Part shown: positions 37,013-46,054 of the stretch, piece by piece
How positions within the stretch are numbered: position 1 is the stretch's first letter
Layout: each line of letters begins with the position of its first letter
Assembly: GCA_002314455.1 (NCBI GenBank)
Contig: DCFZ01000055.1
Coordinates: 6,872 to 70,871 of the forward strand
Direction of reading: 5' to 3'
DNA: 64,000 nucleotides
Source: Lentisphaeria bacterium UBA1791
Lineage (GTDB): Bacteria > Verrucomicrobiota > Lentisphaeria > Victivallales > Victivallaceae
Position numbers and translations under genes: made by a program
The notes under the pieces: model-generated
Databases searched by the model: none
What the model was told of the DNA's origin: nothing
What the model saw: the letters and a program-made list of their open reading frames with translations, nothing else

Positions 37013-38422
37013 ATGAAACTCAACGAAGCTTTGATCGCCAAAATCACTGCCGCCAAGCAGGAACATTTGTTGCGCTATTTTGATACGCTGCCGGAAAGCG
37101 AGCAAGCCTCCTTTGCCGCCCAGCTTGCCGACGTCGATTTCGACGCGTTGCCGGAACTTGTTGAAAATTACGTTTTGAATCGTCCGCACGTCGCGATCCC
37201 CGACGACCTCGGTCCCGCGCCCTATTATCCTTTGACGCCGCGCGACGAAGCGCAAAAGAAACTTTACGCCGACGCCGTCAAGTGTGGTGAGGAATTGATC
37301 CGCGCCGGGCGCGTCGCCTGTTTGACCGTCGCAGGCGGGCAGGGGACCCGGCTCGGCTTTGACGGGCCCAAGGGAACGTATCCGATCGGTCCCGTTTCCG
37401 GCCGTTCGCTCTTTGCCTATTTCGCGGGCGGAATCCGCCGCACCGAGGAAAAATACGGCGTTAAGATCGTCTGGTATCTGATGACGAGTCAGCTCAACCA
37501 TGCGGCGACGGTCGCTTTCTTTCAGGAAAATCATTTCTTCGGCCTCGACGCCGATCAGGTTTTCTTTTTCACGCAGGGCACGATGCCGGCGATCGGTTAT
37601 GACGGGAAGTTGTTGATGAATGCCAAAAATTCGCTGGCGCTCTCGCCCGACGGTCACGGCGGCACGTTGCTCGCGTTGCGCAAATCGGGCGCGCTCGATC
37701 GGATGAAACGCGACGGCGTCGATACGATCAGCTATTTCCAGGTCGACAATCCGCTCGTTCCCGTGGTCGATCCCAAATTCATCGGTTTGCACCATCTGAC
37801 CGGCGCCCAGATGAGCGCGGTGATGCTCGCCAAGACCAACGCAATGGAAAAACTCGGGAATTTCTGCGTGACGGAAAACCGTCTGCAAATCATCGAATAC
37901 AGCGATCTGCCCAAGGAACTCGCCGAAAAGACGCTTCCCGACGGCACGCTCGCTTTCATCGCCGGCAGTCCGGCGATCCACGTCATCGACCGCGCCTTTG
38001 TCGAAGCGCTGACCGCGGGCGGCAAGCTTCAGCTGCCGTGGCACCGCGCCGACAAAAAGATTCCCTTCCTCGACGAAGCGGGCAACTTTGTTGCGCCGAC
38101 GGCGCCCAACGGCGTCAAGCTGGAATCGTTCATCTTTGACGCGCTCCCGCTCGCTGAAAAGACGATGGTGCTCGAGTGCGACCGCGCCGAAGTTTTCGCC
38201 CCGACCAAGAATCCGACGGGCGTCGACTCGGCGGAAAGCTGTCGCGCGATGCTGATGGATCGCGACCGCCGCCGTCTCGCCGCCGCAGGCGTTCCGGTTG
38301 CCGCCGATGCGCAGATCGAGATCGCTCCCGCGCTCGCCGTCGATGCCGCCGACGTCGCGGAACTGGTCAAGCTCCGCAAGATCACGGAAATCGTTTCCGG
38401 CGCCAAAGTCGTGATCGAGTAA
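37013..38422 (+). CDS. UDP-N-acetylhexosamine pyrophosphorylase-like uridylyltransferase
   Basis: A 469-residue enzyme of the UDPGP family, the type common in eukaryotes and in some bacteria in place of GlmU. The nucleotide loop is LTVAGGQGTRLGFDGPKG (~103-120). SYFQVDNPLVPVVDP and EFVAPTKNP-like FAPTKNPTGVDS follow. It most likely makes UDP-GlcNAc from UTP and GlcNAc-1-phosphate, feeding MurG downstream. UDP-glucose synthesis is the alternative. Confidence 0.85.
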   Translation: MKLNEALIAKITAAKQEHLLRYFDTLPESEQASFAAQLADVDFDALPELVENYVLNRPHVAIPDDLGPAPYYPLTPRDEAQKKLYADAVKCGEELIRAGRVACLTVAGGQGTRLGFDGPKGTYPIGPVSGRSLFAYFAGGIRRTEEKYGVKIVWYLMTSQLNHAATVAFFQENHFFGLDADQVFFFTQGTMPAIGYDGKLLMNAKNSLALSPDGHGGTLLALRKSGALDRMKRDGVDTISYFQVDNPLVPVVDPKFIGLHHLTGAQMSAVMLAKTNAMEKLGNFCVTENRLQIIEYSDLPKELAEKTLPDGTLAFIAGSPAIHVIDRAFVEALTAGGKLQLPWHRADKKIPFLDEAGNFVAPTAPNGVKLESFIFDALPLAEKTMVLECDRAEVFAPTKNPTGVDSAESCRAMLMDRDRRRLAAAGVPVAADAQIEIAPALAVDAADVAELVKLRKITEIVSGAKVVIE

Positions 38423-38435
38423 AAGGGCAAAAACG

Positions 38436-39608
38436 ATGTTTGAAAGCTACGTCGCCAAACCGAAATTTGAGGAAGATCCCGAGCGTGCATCGGTGTTGCC
38501 TTACCTCGCCGCGCTGGTCATCGTCAGTTGTTGCCTGATCTTTTTCGGACTGACGATGCTCTATTCGGCAAGCTACGGCACCGCCGGATTGCAGTATTTC
38601 CGCAAGCAGGCGTTGTGGGTGGCGCTCGGCGTCGTGGGCGGAGGCGCCATCATTGCGATCGGCTACCGCAAACTTGTCGCCATCAGTCCTTGGCTGATCG
38701 GGCTTTCCATTCTTCTGTTGCTTTCCTGCCTCGGCTTTCACAAAGTCAACGGCGCCTACCGGTGGATACGGCTCGGGCCGATCTCGATCCAGCCCTCCGA
38801 ATTTGCCAAGGTCGCCGTCGCGCTTTTTATCGCCAAGTACTGCAGTGAAAACTGGTTGACGTTTACGAAAATCAAAAACCGCCGGGGCATTCTGCCGCTC
38901 GGCGCCGTGATCGGCGTCGTAATGGGCGCGGTGCTGATCGGGCACGATCTCGGCACGACGCTTCTGATCGGTATGATGAGTTGCGGCGCGCTCTTTGTCG
39001 CCGGTTTGCCGCTGATCTATTTCGGCGTGCCATTCGCCTTGCTCATCCTCGGAGCGATCTTCATCTATTTCTTCGACCCGATGCGGCTCGCCCGCGCGAC
39101 GACCTTCTGGCGGCCGGAGGAATTGCAAAGCGGCAAAGGGTATCAACTCTGGTTCAGCTTGCTCGCGCTCGGCGAGGGCAGCTGGTGCGGACTCGGCTTT
39201 CTGTCGAGCCGGATGAAAGCGGATTATTTGCCGGAGTGCCATACCGACTTCATCCTTTCCGTCGTCGGCGAGGAACTCGGCTTTATCGGCATTCTCGCTG
39301 TAATCATCGGTTTTTGCATCTACGGTTTCTGCGCGTGGCGCATCGCGATGCGCGCCCGCGAGCGCGCCGGTATGATCCTCGGTGCGGCATTGCTCTTTTA
39401 CATCACCTTTCAGGCGGCGATCAACCTCGCCGTGATCTCGGGCAGCATCCCGACTAAAGGCATGCCCGCCCCGTTCATCAGTTACGGCGGCAGTAATATG
39501 CTGTCGTCGATGTTCGCGACGGCGCTGCTGATCGCCATTGCGCTGGATACGGCATTCCCCGACTACAACCGGATCTTGTGGGCAAAGTTGAAAGGGCAAA
39601 GATCATGA
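38436..39608 (+). CDS. ftsW: FtsW/RodA-family peptidoglycan glycosyltransferase
   Basis: A SEDS polymerase of 390 residues and about ten helices. It has the GAYRWIRLGPISIQPSEFAK block (~105-124), HTDFILSVVGEELGF and the C-terminal GMPAPFISYGGSNMLSS. Being next to murG favours the divisome form FtsW over RodA. Its stop overlaps the murG start (ATGA). Confidence 0.94.
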   Translation: MFESYVAKPKFEEDPERASVLPYLAALVIVSCCLIFFGLTMLYSASYGTAGLQYFRKQALWVALGVVGGGAIIAIGYRKLVAISPWLIGLSILLLLSCLGFHKVNGAYRWIRLGPISIQPSEFAKVAVALFIAKYCSENWLTFTKIKNRRGILPLGAVIGVVMGAVLIGHDLGTTLLIGMMSCGALFVAGLPLIYFGVPFALLILGAIFIYFFDPMRLARATTFWRPEELQSGKGYQLWFSLLALGEGSWCGLGFLSSRMKADYLPECHTDFILSVVGEELGFIGILAVIIGFCIYGFCAWRIAMRARERAGMILGAALLFYITFQAAINLAVISGSIPTKGMPAPFISYGGSNMLSSMFATALLIAIALDTAFPDYNRILWAKLKGQRS

Positions 39609-40696
39609 AAATCGTCATTTCCTGCGGCGGCACCGGCGGACACTTTTTCCCCGGACTTGCGCTTGCGCGCGAAGCGGGTAATGCCAACGCGCGACTTCTG
39701 CTTTCCGGCATTCACGCGGATGCGCAGAAAAAGATCGCCGAAAGTTATGCGATTGAGGCACTGGCATTGCCGCCGATGCCGATCTGGAAACGCCATTTTT
39801 TCAGCTTTTTGCGCGGCTTGGCGCAAGGGTATGCCACGGCGCGCAATTCGTTGCGGGAAAACCCGCCGGACGCCGTGATCGGAATGGGGTCGTTCGCTTC
39901 TTTGCCGATCCTGCTGGCGGCAAGAAAATTGCACATTCCCGTTTTTTTGCACGACGGCAATGCGCGCATTGGCAAGGCCAACCGTATTTTAAGCCGTCAC
40001 GCCAAACTGCTCGGCATCGCTTTTCCTGCGGTCAACGTCTGTCATTGCCCGATTTTGGAGTGCGGTATGCCGGTGCGGCAGGAATTGATTGCGCAGACGT
40101 CGCTTTCGCGCGAAGAAGCGCTGGCAAAGATCAAGGAAATCTTTGGCGTCGCTTTTTCCGCCGATGCGCCGATTCTGCTGGTTTTTGGCGGCAGTCAGGG
40201 GGCGGCGGCGATCAACGCGTGCGTGCCCGCCGCGCTTGCGCAGTATGGTAAAAAGGAGGTGCAGGTCATTCACCTGACCGGCGTCGGCAAACTCGACGCC
40301 GTGCGTGAAGCCTACCGGAATTTGCCCAATGTACATCTGTTGCAGGAAACAACGTCGGAAATGGCGCCTTTGCTGGCGGCGGCGGATCTGGTCATCTCGC
40401 GCAGCGGCGGCAGTACGGTGGCGGAACTTGCGCTTTTCGGCAAGCCGGCGGTGCTGATCCCGTATCCTTATGCCGCCGAGAATCATCAGACCGACAATGC
40501 CCGCTACTACGAAAACTCCGGTGCGGGAAACGTTTTACTGCAAAGCGAGTTGACCCCCGAAACGCTGACGGAGCGTTTGCGCTTTTATCTCGACGACGAG
40601 GTACAAAGAAAAAGCGCTTTTGCCAAAGCAAAAGCGCTTGCGCGTCCTCGCGCCGCCGCGGATTTTCTCGCGGCGGTTGCGGAAAAGATCAATTAG
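39605..40696 (+). CDS. murG: UDP-N-acetylglucosamine--lipid I GlcNAc transferase MurG
   Basis: Makes lipid II at the inner membrane face, 363 residues. GGTGGHFFPG (8-17) is the N-terminal G-loop. IGMGSFASLP, the acceptor-side HDGNARIGKANR, VFGGSQGAAAIN and the donor-site SRSGGSTVAELALFGKPAVLIPYPYA (as two adjoining motifs) all fit. It is the last gene of the run and overlaps the opposite hdeD-like gene by 8 bp tail-to-tail. Confidence 0.95.
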   Translation: MKIVISCGGTGGHFFPGLALAREAGNANARLLLSGIHADAQKKIAESYAIEALALPPMPIWKRHFFSFLRGLAQGYATARNSLRENPPDAVIGMGSFASLPILLAARKLHIPVFLHDGNARIGKANRILSRHAKLLGIAFPAVNVCHCPILECGMPVRQELIAQTSLSREEALAKIKEIFGVAFSADAPILLVFGGSQGAAAINACVPAALAQYGKKEVQVIHLTGVGKLDAVREAYRNLPNVHLLQETTSEMAPLLAAADLVISRSGGSTVAELALFGKPAVLIPYPYAAENHQTDNARYYENSGAGNVLLQSELTPETLTERLRFYLDDEVQRKSAFAKAKALARPRAAADFLAAVAEKIN

Positions 40697-41234
40697 TTTT
40701 TTCCGCTTTGAGGAGAAATCCCGTTGCGACGGTGATTACCCCGGTAACGCAGAGCAGCGTACCGATCACCCAACCGTAGGCGATCAAGCCGATCCACGGC
40801 GTGGAAAGAAACGTCGCGCCGACGAAAACGGAGAGGATCCCCAGCAACAGCGCCGCCAACGGATTCGGCGTGCGGAAGCTGAAGAAAATTCCCTGAATGC
40901 CGCTGAACGCGATCCACGCGCCGATAAACATCAGCAAAAAGGTGTCAAACACCAGGGGATGTCGCAGCAAAATCACGCCGAAAACGATCAGCACCAGCGC
41001 GCCGAGAATGCTGATTAACGAATATTTCCGGTCGGCAAAGATGCCGGCGGCGTTGAAAACACCGTCAACCAACAGTAGAATACCGGCCGCCATCGTGAGA
41101 AACTGCAATACTTTCGGCAGATTGGTGAAGACCAGAATACCGAGCAGTACCAGCAAGATTCCGCGAAAGATCAGCATCTTGCGCGAAAAGTTCAAAAACG
41201 CGCCGGCAATCGTTTTTTCAGGTTGTTTTTCCAT
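40689..41234 (-). CDS. HdeD/DUF308 family membrane protein
   Basis: A 181-residue inner-membrane protein with six hydrophobic helices, as in HdeD. The repeat-like structure (RGILLVLLGILVF... LIVFGVILLRHP... LLGILSVFVGATFL) is typical. HdeD itself is an acid-resistance protein of E. coli, and most relatives have no known function. AAAGGA precedes the start. It is the last gene of the queF-argJ-purQ operon. Confidence 0.82.
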   Translation of the reverse strand: MEKQPEKTIAGAFLNFSRKMLIFRGILLVLLGILVFTNLPKVLQFLTMAAGILLLVDGVFNAAGIFADRKYSLISILGALVLIVFGVILLRHPLVFDTFLLMFIGAWIAFSGIQGIFFSFRTPNPLAALLLGILSVFVGATFLSTPWIGLIAYGWVIGTLLCVTGVITVATGFLLKAEKTN

Positions 41235-41249
41235 ATGATATCCTTTCGT

Positions 41250-42041
41250 TTAAAAGTTGTCCGCAATGTAATCGATTGCATTGCGGAAAAAGACGACACC
41301 GTCGCCTTCGGATTGGGCGCCGTTGCGGGTCCAGTCGGGGGCGTTGTAAGGAGAAAGGAACGCTTCGGGGTGCGGCATCAAGCCGAAGACCCGTCCCGTC
41401 GGGTCGCAGATGCCCGCGATTGAGCGGAGCGCGCCGTTGGGGTTGGTCGGGAATTCGGTCGCCGGCTTGCCGTCGGCGTCGACGTAACGCAAGACCGCAA
41501 GGTGGCGTTTTTCCAGTTCGTCGAGCGTTGCGTCGTCGGCGACGAATTTGCCTTCGCCGTGACGCAACGGCAGACGCACGCGGTCGATGCCGCGGGTGAA
41601 AACGCAGGGGCTTTGCCTGTCGGCAGCGAGTTCGCACCAGTCATCGCGGAAAAGTCCCGAATCGTTGTGCGCCAGCGCGACCGTCTGCTTGAAATAGTTG
41701 CCGTCGAGCGCGGGCACCATGCCGAGGCGCGTGAGGGTCTGGAAACCGTTGCAGATGCCGATGACGAGTTTGCCGTCGTCGACGAATTTCTGCAACTGCG
41801 ATTGCAGTCTTACTTTGACGCGGTTGGCAAAAACCGTGCCGGAACCGAGGTGGTCGCCAAAGGAAAAACCGCCGATGAAGCAGAGCAGCTGAAATTCATC
41901 GAGCGACCGTTTTTCACCGAGGTCGTTGAGGTGCACCAGTTCAGGAGTTGCCCCGACGAGTTTGCACGCCGCCGCCGTCTCTTTTTCACAGTTCAGTCCG
42001 AATCCGGTGATGACCAGAGCCTTGATGTCAGATTTTTTCAT
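41250..42041 (-). CDS. purQ: FGAM synthase glutaminase subunit PurQ-like
   Basis: A class I glutamine amidotransferase that hands ammonia to PurL in purine synthesis, 263 residues. The nucleophile elbow is GICNGFQTLTRLG (~93-105). The His-Glu pair is in LMPHPEAFLSPY. GGFSFGDHLGSG is characteristic of PurQ against other GATases. purL is not in the window. GMP-synthase ATPase, which also needs a GATase, is encoded 8 kb away, but the GGFSFGD motif assigns this one to purine ring assembly. Confidence 0.88.
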   Translation of the reverse strand: MKKSDIKALVITGFGLNCEKETAAACKLVGATPELVHLNDLGEKRSLDEFQLLCFIGGFSFGDHLGSGTVFANRVKVRLQSQLQKFVDDGKLVIGICNGFQTLTRLGMVPALDGNYFKQTVALAHNDSGLFRDDWCELAADRQSPCVFTRGIDRVRLPLRHGEGKFVADDATLDELEKRHLAVLRYVDADGKPATEFPTNPNGALRSIAGICDPTGRVFGLMPHPEAFLSPYNAPDWTRNGAQSEGDGVVFFRNAIDYIADNF

Positions 42042-42043
42042 GA

Positions 42044-43273
42044 TTAGGTGTGATAATCCGCGTTAATTTTTACGTACTCATAAGAAATATCGCTGCTCCA
42101 AACCCAGTAGGAGCAGTCGCCGTCGTGAAAGTCGCAACGGATCGTGAATTCCGGCGCTTTGACCGTATCCATAAGATCCGCTTCGGGGGTGCCGGCGTCG
42201 CCGCCGGAAAGCACCACCGGGATGGAGCCGAAAAAGACGTCGCACTTGTCGGGGCAGAATTCCGCCCCCGAATAACCGAGCGCCGCCACCACGCGGCCCC
42301 AGTTGGGATCGTTGCCGAACCACGCCGTCTTGCAGAGAAGCGAATTGGCGACCGCTTCCGCGGCGATCTTGGCGTCGGCTTCCGAACGTGCGTGAATAAT
42401 TTCGATCGTCACCAGTTTCGTCGATCCTTCGCCGTCGCCGACCATGCGGCGCGCGAGGTTTTGCATCACGAGCAACACCGCCTGCTGGAATTGTGCCGCT
42501 TCCGGGGAATCTTTTTCAATTTTGACGCCGGATCTGCCGTTGGCAAAGATCATCACGGTGTCGTTGGTGCTCATGTCGCCGTCGACGGTGATGCGGTTGA
42601 ACGAATCTTTCGCATTGCGGTCGAGGATCGATTGAAGCAATTCGTTTTCGACGTCGGCGTCGGTCGCGATGAAACAGAGCATCGTCGCGTGGGGACTCGT
42701 GAGGCAGGGGTCAATCATCCCCGCGCCTTTGGTCATCGCGCCGACGGTGACGGTCTTGCCGCCGATTTCCAGTTGCAACGCGACCGCCTTGGGGACGGTG
42801 TCGGTCGTCATAATCGCGCGCGACGCGTTTTCACCGCCTTTGTCGGAAAGTTCCGTGACGGCGAGTTCCACGCCGCGCCGGATCAATTCCATCGGCATCT
42901 GCACGCCGATGCGCCCCGTCGAGGCGACTGCGATCAGATCCGGGGAAATCTGCAGTGCGCCGCCGGCGATGCGGGCGCTTTCCTTGGCGGCTTTCAGCCC
43001 CTGAAGTCCCGTACAGGCATTGGCGATGCCGCTATTGATGATCGCCCCCTGCAGTTTGCCGCCGCGCAGGACGAGTTCGCGATCGTATTGCACCGGCGCC
43101 GCCGCGAACTTGCAACTGGTGAAAACGCCGGCGAAGTTGCAGGGATTTTCCGCAACGAACATCGCGAAATCCGGCGCACCGCTGCGTTTGAAGCCGGCGG
43201 TGACGCCCGCCGCTTTGAAGCCGGGCACACTGCTGATGGAGCCGTGGTCGAGCCACTGTAAAAAATTATTCAT
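42044..43273 (-). CDS. argJ: glutamate N-acetyltransferase/amino-acid N-acetyltransferase ArgJ
   Basis: Recycles the acetyl group in arginine synthesis, 409 residues. The self-cleavage/active site is visible: MTKGAGMIDPCL followed by HATMLCFIATDA, with the nucleophilic Thr in ATML. Other landmarks are VASTGRIGVQMPM, NSFN-like DSFNRITVDGDMSTNDT and GNDPNWGRVVAALGYSG. ATG 43273 gives the normal length and overlaps queF by 8 bp; the longer open frame upstream is queF in another frame. Confidence 0.95.
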   Translation of the reverse strand: MNNFLQWLDHGSISSVPGFKAAGVTAGFKRSGAPDFAMFVAENPCNFAGVFTSCKFAAAPVQYDRELVLRGGKLQGAIINSGIANACTGLQGLKAAKESARIAGGALQISPDLIAVASTGRIGVQMPMELIRRGVELAVTELSDKGGENASRAIMTTDTVPKAVALQLEIGGKTVTVGAMTKGAGMIDPCLTSPHATMLCFIATDADVENELLQSILDRNAKDSFNRITVDGDMSTNDTVMIFANGRSGVKIEKDSPEAAQFQQAVLLVMQNLARRMVGDGEGSTKLVTIEIIHARSEADAKIAAEAVANSLLCKTAWFGNDPNWGRVVAALGYSGAEFCPDKCDVFFGSIPVVLSGGDAGTPEADLMDTVKAPEFTIRCDFHDGDCSYWVWSSDISYEYVKINADYHT

Positions 43274-43697
43274 CGATCTTTCCCCCAAAGGTCGCTTTGA
43301 CGTTGATCGCAATGCCGCCGCGGGGACGGAAACTGCCGGTGACTTCGGCGCGGCGCGGTGCGCACGCTTCGACGACGGCGTCGAGCAACCGGTTGACCGC
43401 TTCCTCGTGGAAGATGTTGGCGTTGCGGAAGCTGTAAAGATAAAGTTTGAGCGACTTGCTCTCGATGCACCGCTTGTCGGGCACATAGCGCACTTTGAGA
43501 TGACCGAAATCGGGCTGACCAGTCACCGGGCAGAGCGAGGTGTATTCGGGGCAGTCGAATTCGATGACGTAGTCGCGGCTCGGATAGAGGTTTTCAAAAG
43601 TTTCGAGCTTGGCTTCGCCGGGCGCCTTGGGATAGCGCTTTTCCGACGCGTGCAGCAAGGTCAAATCCTTGAAGCGATCCGGAGTAAATTCCTGCAT
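43266..43697 (-). CDS. queF: preQ1 synthase (NADPH-dependent 7-cyano-7-deazaguanine reductase)
   Basis: Reduces preQ0 to preQ1 in queuosine synthesis, 143 residues, the short unimodular QueF type. C56 in EYTSLCPVTGQPDFG is the thioimide nucleophile and D63 the acid. ESKSLKLYLYSFRN and the zinc-site-like HEE follow. It is the first gene of the minus-strand operon and has its own promoter. Confidence 0.95.
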   Translation of the reverse strand: MQEFTPDRFKDLTLLHASEKRYPKAPGEAKLETFENLYPSRDYVIEFDCPEYTSLCPVTGQPDFGHLKVRYVPDKRCIESKSLKLYLYSFRNANIFHEEAVNRLLDAVVEACAPRRAEVTGSFRPRGGIAINVKATFGGKIDE

Positions 43698-43737
43698 TGC
43701 ATGTCACCTGATTTTGCTTTTCTTTTGTCAATAGTAC

Positions 43738-43766
43738 AATATAGCATTCTTTTCAGATACTTTCAA
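43738..43766 (-). promoter_or_regulatory. promoter of queF-argJ-purQ-hdeD (minus strand)
   Basis: On the minus strand TTGAAA (43766-43761), 17 bp, TATATT (43743-43738). Confidence 0.75.
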
Positions 43767-43811
43767 TGGGGTTTGACGATGGTAAAATCGCTTTTTTTTT
43801 CCTGCGGTTGC

Positions 43812-43840
43812 TTGATAAAAGGAGGCGACGCGGTTATATT
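43812..43840 (+). promoter_or_regulatory. promoter of the rubredoxin gene
   Basis: TTGATA (43812-43817), 17 bp, TATATT (43835-43840), then AAGGAG (43888-43893) before ATG 43901. Confidence 0.75.
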
Positions 43841-43900
43841 TAGTCAAAGCAATCAATACATCTGATGCGCAACGCGTATTGGACAACAAGGAGAAAAACG

Positions 43901-44062
43901 ATGAAAAAGTATGTTTGCAATGTCTGTGGCTACGTTTATGATCCCGCCGTCGGCGATCCCGACAGCGGCATCGCCGCCGGAACCGCGTTTGAGGATATTC
44001 CCGCGGATTGGGTCTGCCCGCTCTGCGGCGTCGGCAAAGACGACTTTTCTCCGATGGAGTAA
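43901..44062 (+). CDS. rubredoxin
   Basis: A 53-residue one-iron electron carrier. The four ligands C6, C9 (CNVCGY) and C39, C42 (CPLCGV) are in place, with the usual PADWVCP and aromatic core residues. Rubredoxins serve oxygen/peroxide reduction in anaerobes (with rubrerythrin or flavodiiron proteins), none of which is next to it. It has a good ribosome site. Confidence 0.97.
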   Translation: MKKYVCNVCGYVYDPAVGDPDSGIAAGTAFEDIPADWVCPLCGVGKDDFSPME

Positions 44063-44084
44063 GTTTGTCAGGGGAAATCTCGTT

Positions 44085-44420
44085 ATGAAAAAGGGAATCC
44101 TTTTGCTCTTTCTGGCGCTCTTTTTTGCCGGTTGCGAGTCGATGTACCCCGCGGTGGAAAAGTCCAAGAATCTGCGCGTCGGTATGACCAAGGAGGAAGT
44201 GCTCGCCATCATGGGCGAACCGCTGACCGAGGAATCGTTCTGCCGCCCGAACATCTGGTTCTATTATGTGGAAACCATCTGGGCGGACGGACTCAACACC
44301 GAGGATGAGTGCATGCCGCTGGTCTTTGTCGACGGCAAACTCGCCGGCTGGGGCAGGGAGTACTACAACGACTACCGGCGGCGGCCGAAGTATCTGCCGC
44401 AACTTCCGGGGAGCAACTGA
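44085..44420 (+). CDS. small lipoprotein, SmpA/OmlA-like
   Basis: A 111-residue protein with a short signal peptide and lipobox LFFAGC, so it is lipidated at Cys17 or so. The mature part has the RVGMTKEEVLAIMGEP motif of the BamE/SmpA-like fold, then WFYYVET and a VFVDGKLAGWG strand. In BamE this fold belongs to the outer-membrane assembly machine, but many unrelated lipoproteins share it. It points to an outer membrane. Confidence 0.8.
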   Translation: MKKGILLLFLALFFAGCESMYPAVEKSKNLRVGMTKEEVLAIMGEPLTEESFCRPNIWFYYVETIWADGLNTEDECMPLVFVDGKLAGWGREYYNDYRRRPKYLPQLPGSN

Positions 44421-44423
44421 GTC

Positions 44424-44930
44424 GTGAAATCCCGTCAGCTGAAAGAAAAACTGCGCTTCTTATATTTCAAGGTCGTGCGCGGCGACGGTTCTCCGGAATA
44501 CATCGCCCGCGGCTGGTCGCTCGGCGTTTTCATCGGGTGCGTGGTGCCGGTTTTCTGTCAGCTTTACATCGCGATTCCGCTCTCTTTTCTGTTTAAATCG
44601 TCCAAAATCGGCGCGATCGCCGGTACTTTTATTACGACGCCGCCGACGGCGATCGTGATCTATCCGTTGCAGATATGGATCGGCAACCGCCTGATCGGCG
44701 GTTCGCTCACCTTTTCCGGCATCAAATCGGCGACGGTGGCAATGTTGACCCGCGGCAACTTCAAGGCGTTCGGCGCGATGGGGGGCGAGATGATCGCATC
44801 CTTTTTTGTCGCCGGCGTGCTCTGGGGAATCATGATGGCGCCACTGGTCTATTGGTGCGTCCGCCGCATGGTGATGCGTTACCGCACCTTCCGCGCGGCA
44901 AAAGCGCAGAAAAAGGCGGCAAAACGATGA
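44424..44930 (+). CDS. DUF2062 membrane protein
   Basis: A 168-residue protein with three or four hydrophobic helices and the family's pattern: IARGWSLGVFIGCVVPVF followed by TTPPTAIVIYPLQIWIGN. The function of this family is not established. It starts with GTG 44424 and its stop overlaps dprA (ATGA). Confidence 0.82.
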   Translation: MKSRQLKEKLRFLYFKVVRGDGSPEYIARGWSLGVFIGCVVPVFCQLYIAIPLSFLFKSSKIGAIAGTFITTPPTAIVIYPLQIWIGNRLIGGSLTFSGIKSATVAMLTRGNFKAFGAMGGEMIASFFVAGVLWGIMMAPLVYWCVRRMVMRYRTFRAAKAQKKAAKR

Positions 44931-46054
44931 CTGACCGCGAAGCCGCCGTCGTCCTCAATCTGATTTCCGGCATCGGATTTGTCAAATTTACCGCATTGCG
45001 CAATTATTTCGGGTCGGCGGCTGCTGCTGCCAATCGTTCGTTTGCCGAATATTGCGAGGTTCCCGGCATCGGGGAAATGCTCGCCGGCAAACTTGCCGAT
45101 TGCAACTGGCAGGAGTCGTTCGACCTCGAAGCCGATCTCGCCGACCGCGCCGGAGTTCGTCTCGTCACTTATTTCGATGAAAATTACCCGGAGTGTCTGC
45201 GTCAGCTTTTTGATCCGCCACTGGTCTTATATGTGCGCGGCACGCTGGGGGAATTTCCCGACGCCGCCGTCGCCGTCGTCGGCACCCGCAAGACGACCGG
45301 CTACGGCAGACGCATGGCGCAGGCAATCTCGACCGATGCGGTGAATGCCGGATTTACGGTCGTTTCCGGACTTGCCTACGGCGTGGATACCGTCGCTCAT
45401 CAGGCGGCGGTCGATGCCGGCGGACGCACGGTCGCCGTGCTGGCGGGCGGCCTTTTACATGTGCATCCACAGGAGAATTTGCCGCTTGCCAACGCGATCA
45501 TTGCGCACGGCGGCGCATTGATCAGCGAATTCCCGATGGACTTCCCGGTGAGCCGCACCGGATTTCCGCGCCGCAACCGCATTGTTGCGGGGCTGGCGCG
45601 GGCGACGATCGTCGTCGAGGCAGGATTGCAAAGCGGCGCTCTGATCACGGCGAACCTTGCGCTTGAAAACGGCCGCGAAGTCTTTGCGGTGCCGGGGCAG
45701 GCGGACAATCCGCAAGCGGCAGGCTGTCACCAATTGATCAAAAACGGCGCGGCACTGATCGAGCGTTTCGACGATGTTCTGGAAAATTTCGGCTTCGGCT
45801 TTCTGCCCGGCTTGGCACCCGGCGAAGCTGATGGCGATGCGCCCGACTACGACGCCAGCTCCTTTGCCGATCTGCCGGCAAATCAACGCCGGTTGATGGA
45901 GTTGCTCGACGGCGGCGATGCGTCGCTTGAGGAAATTCAGATGGCGCTCGACGGCGATATCGCGACGCTCCTCGGCGATCTGATGCAATTGGAAATGAAG
46001 TTCCTCGTCGAGCGCGGCGCCGATCTGCGTTACCGCGTCGTGCGCCGGGTGTAG
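44927..46054 (+). CDS. dprA: DNA-processing protein DprA
   Basis: Loads RecA on incoming single-stranded DNA in natural transformation, 375 residues. N-terminal helical (SAM-like) part to ~residue 75, then the Rossmann domain: AVVGTRKTTGYG, VVSGLAYGVDTVAHQAA, AVLAGGLLHVHPQEN, SEFPMDFP and FPRRNRIVAGL. A winged-helix-like tail ends the protein. It overlaps hydE tail-to-tail by 25 bp. Confidence 0.95.
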   Translation: MTDREAAVVLNLISGIGFVKFTALRNYFGSAAAAANRSFAEYCEVPGIGEMLAGKLADCNWQESFDLEADLADRAGVRLVTYFDENYPECLRQLFDPPLVLYVRGTLGEFPDAAVAVVGTRKTTGYGRRMAQAISTDAVNAGFTVVSGLAYGVDTVAHQAAVDAGGRTVAVLAGGLLHVHPQENLPLANAIIAHGGALISEFPMDFPVSRTGFPRRNRIVAGLARATIVVEAGLQSGALITANLALENGREVFAVPGQADNPQAAGCHQLIKNGAALIERFDDVLENFGFGFLPGLAPGEADGDAPDYDASSFADLPANQRRLMELLDGGDASLEEIQMALDGDIATLLGDLMQLEMKFLVERGADLRYRVVRRV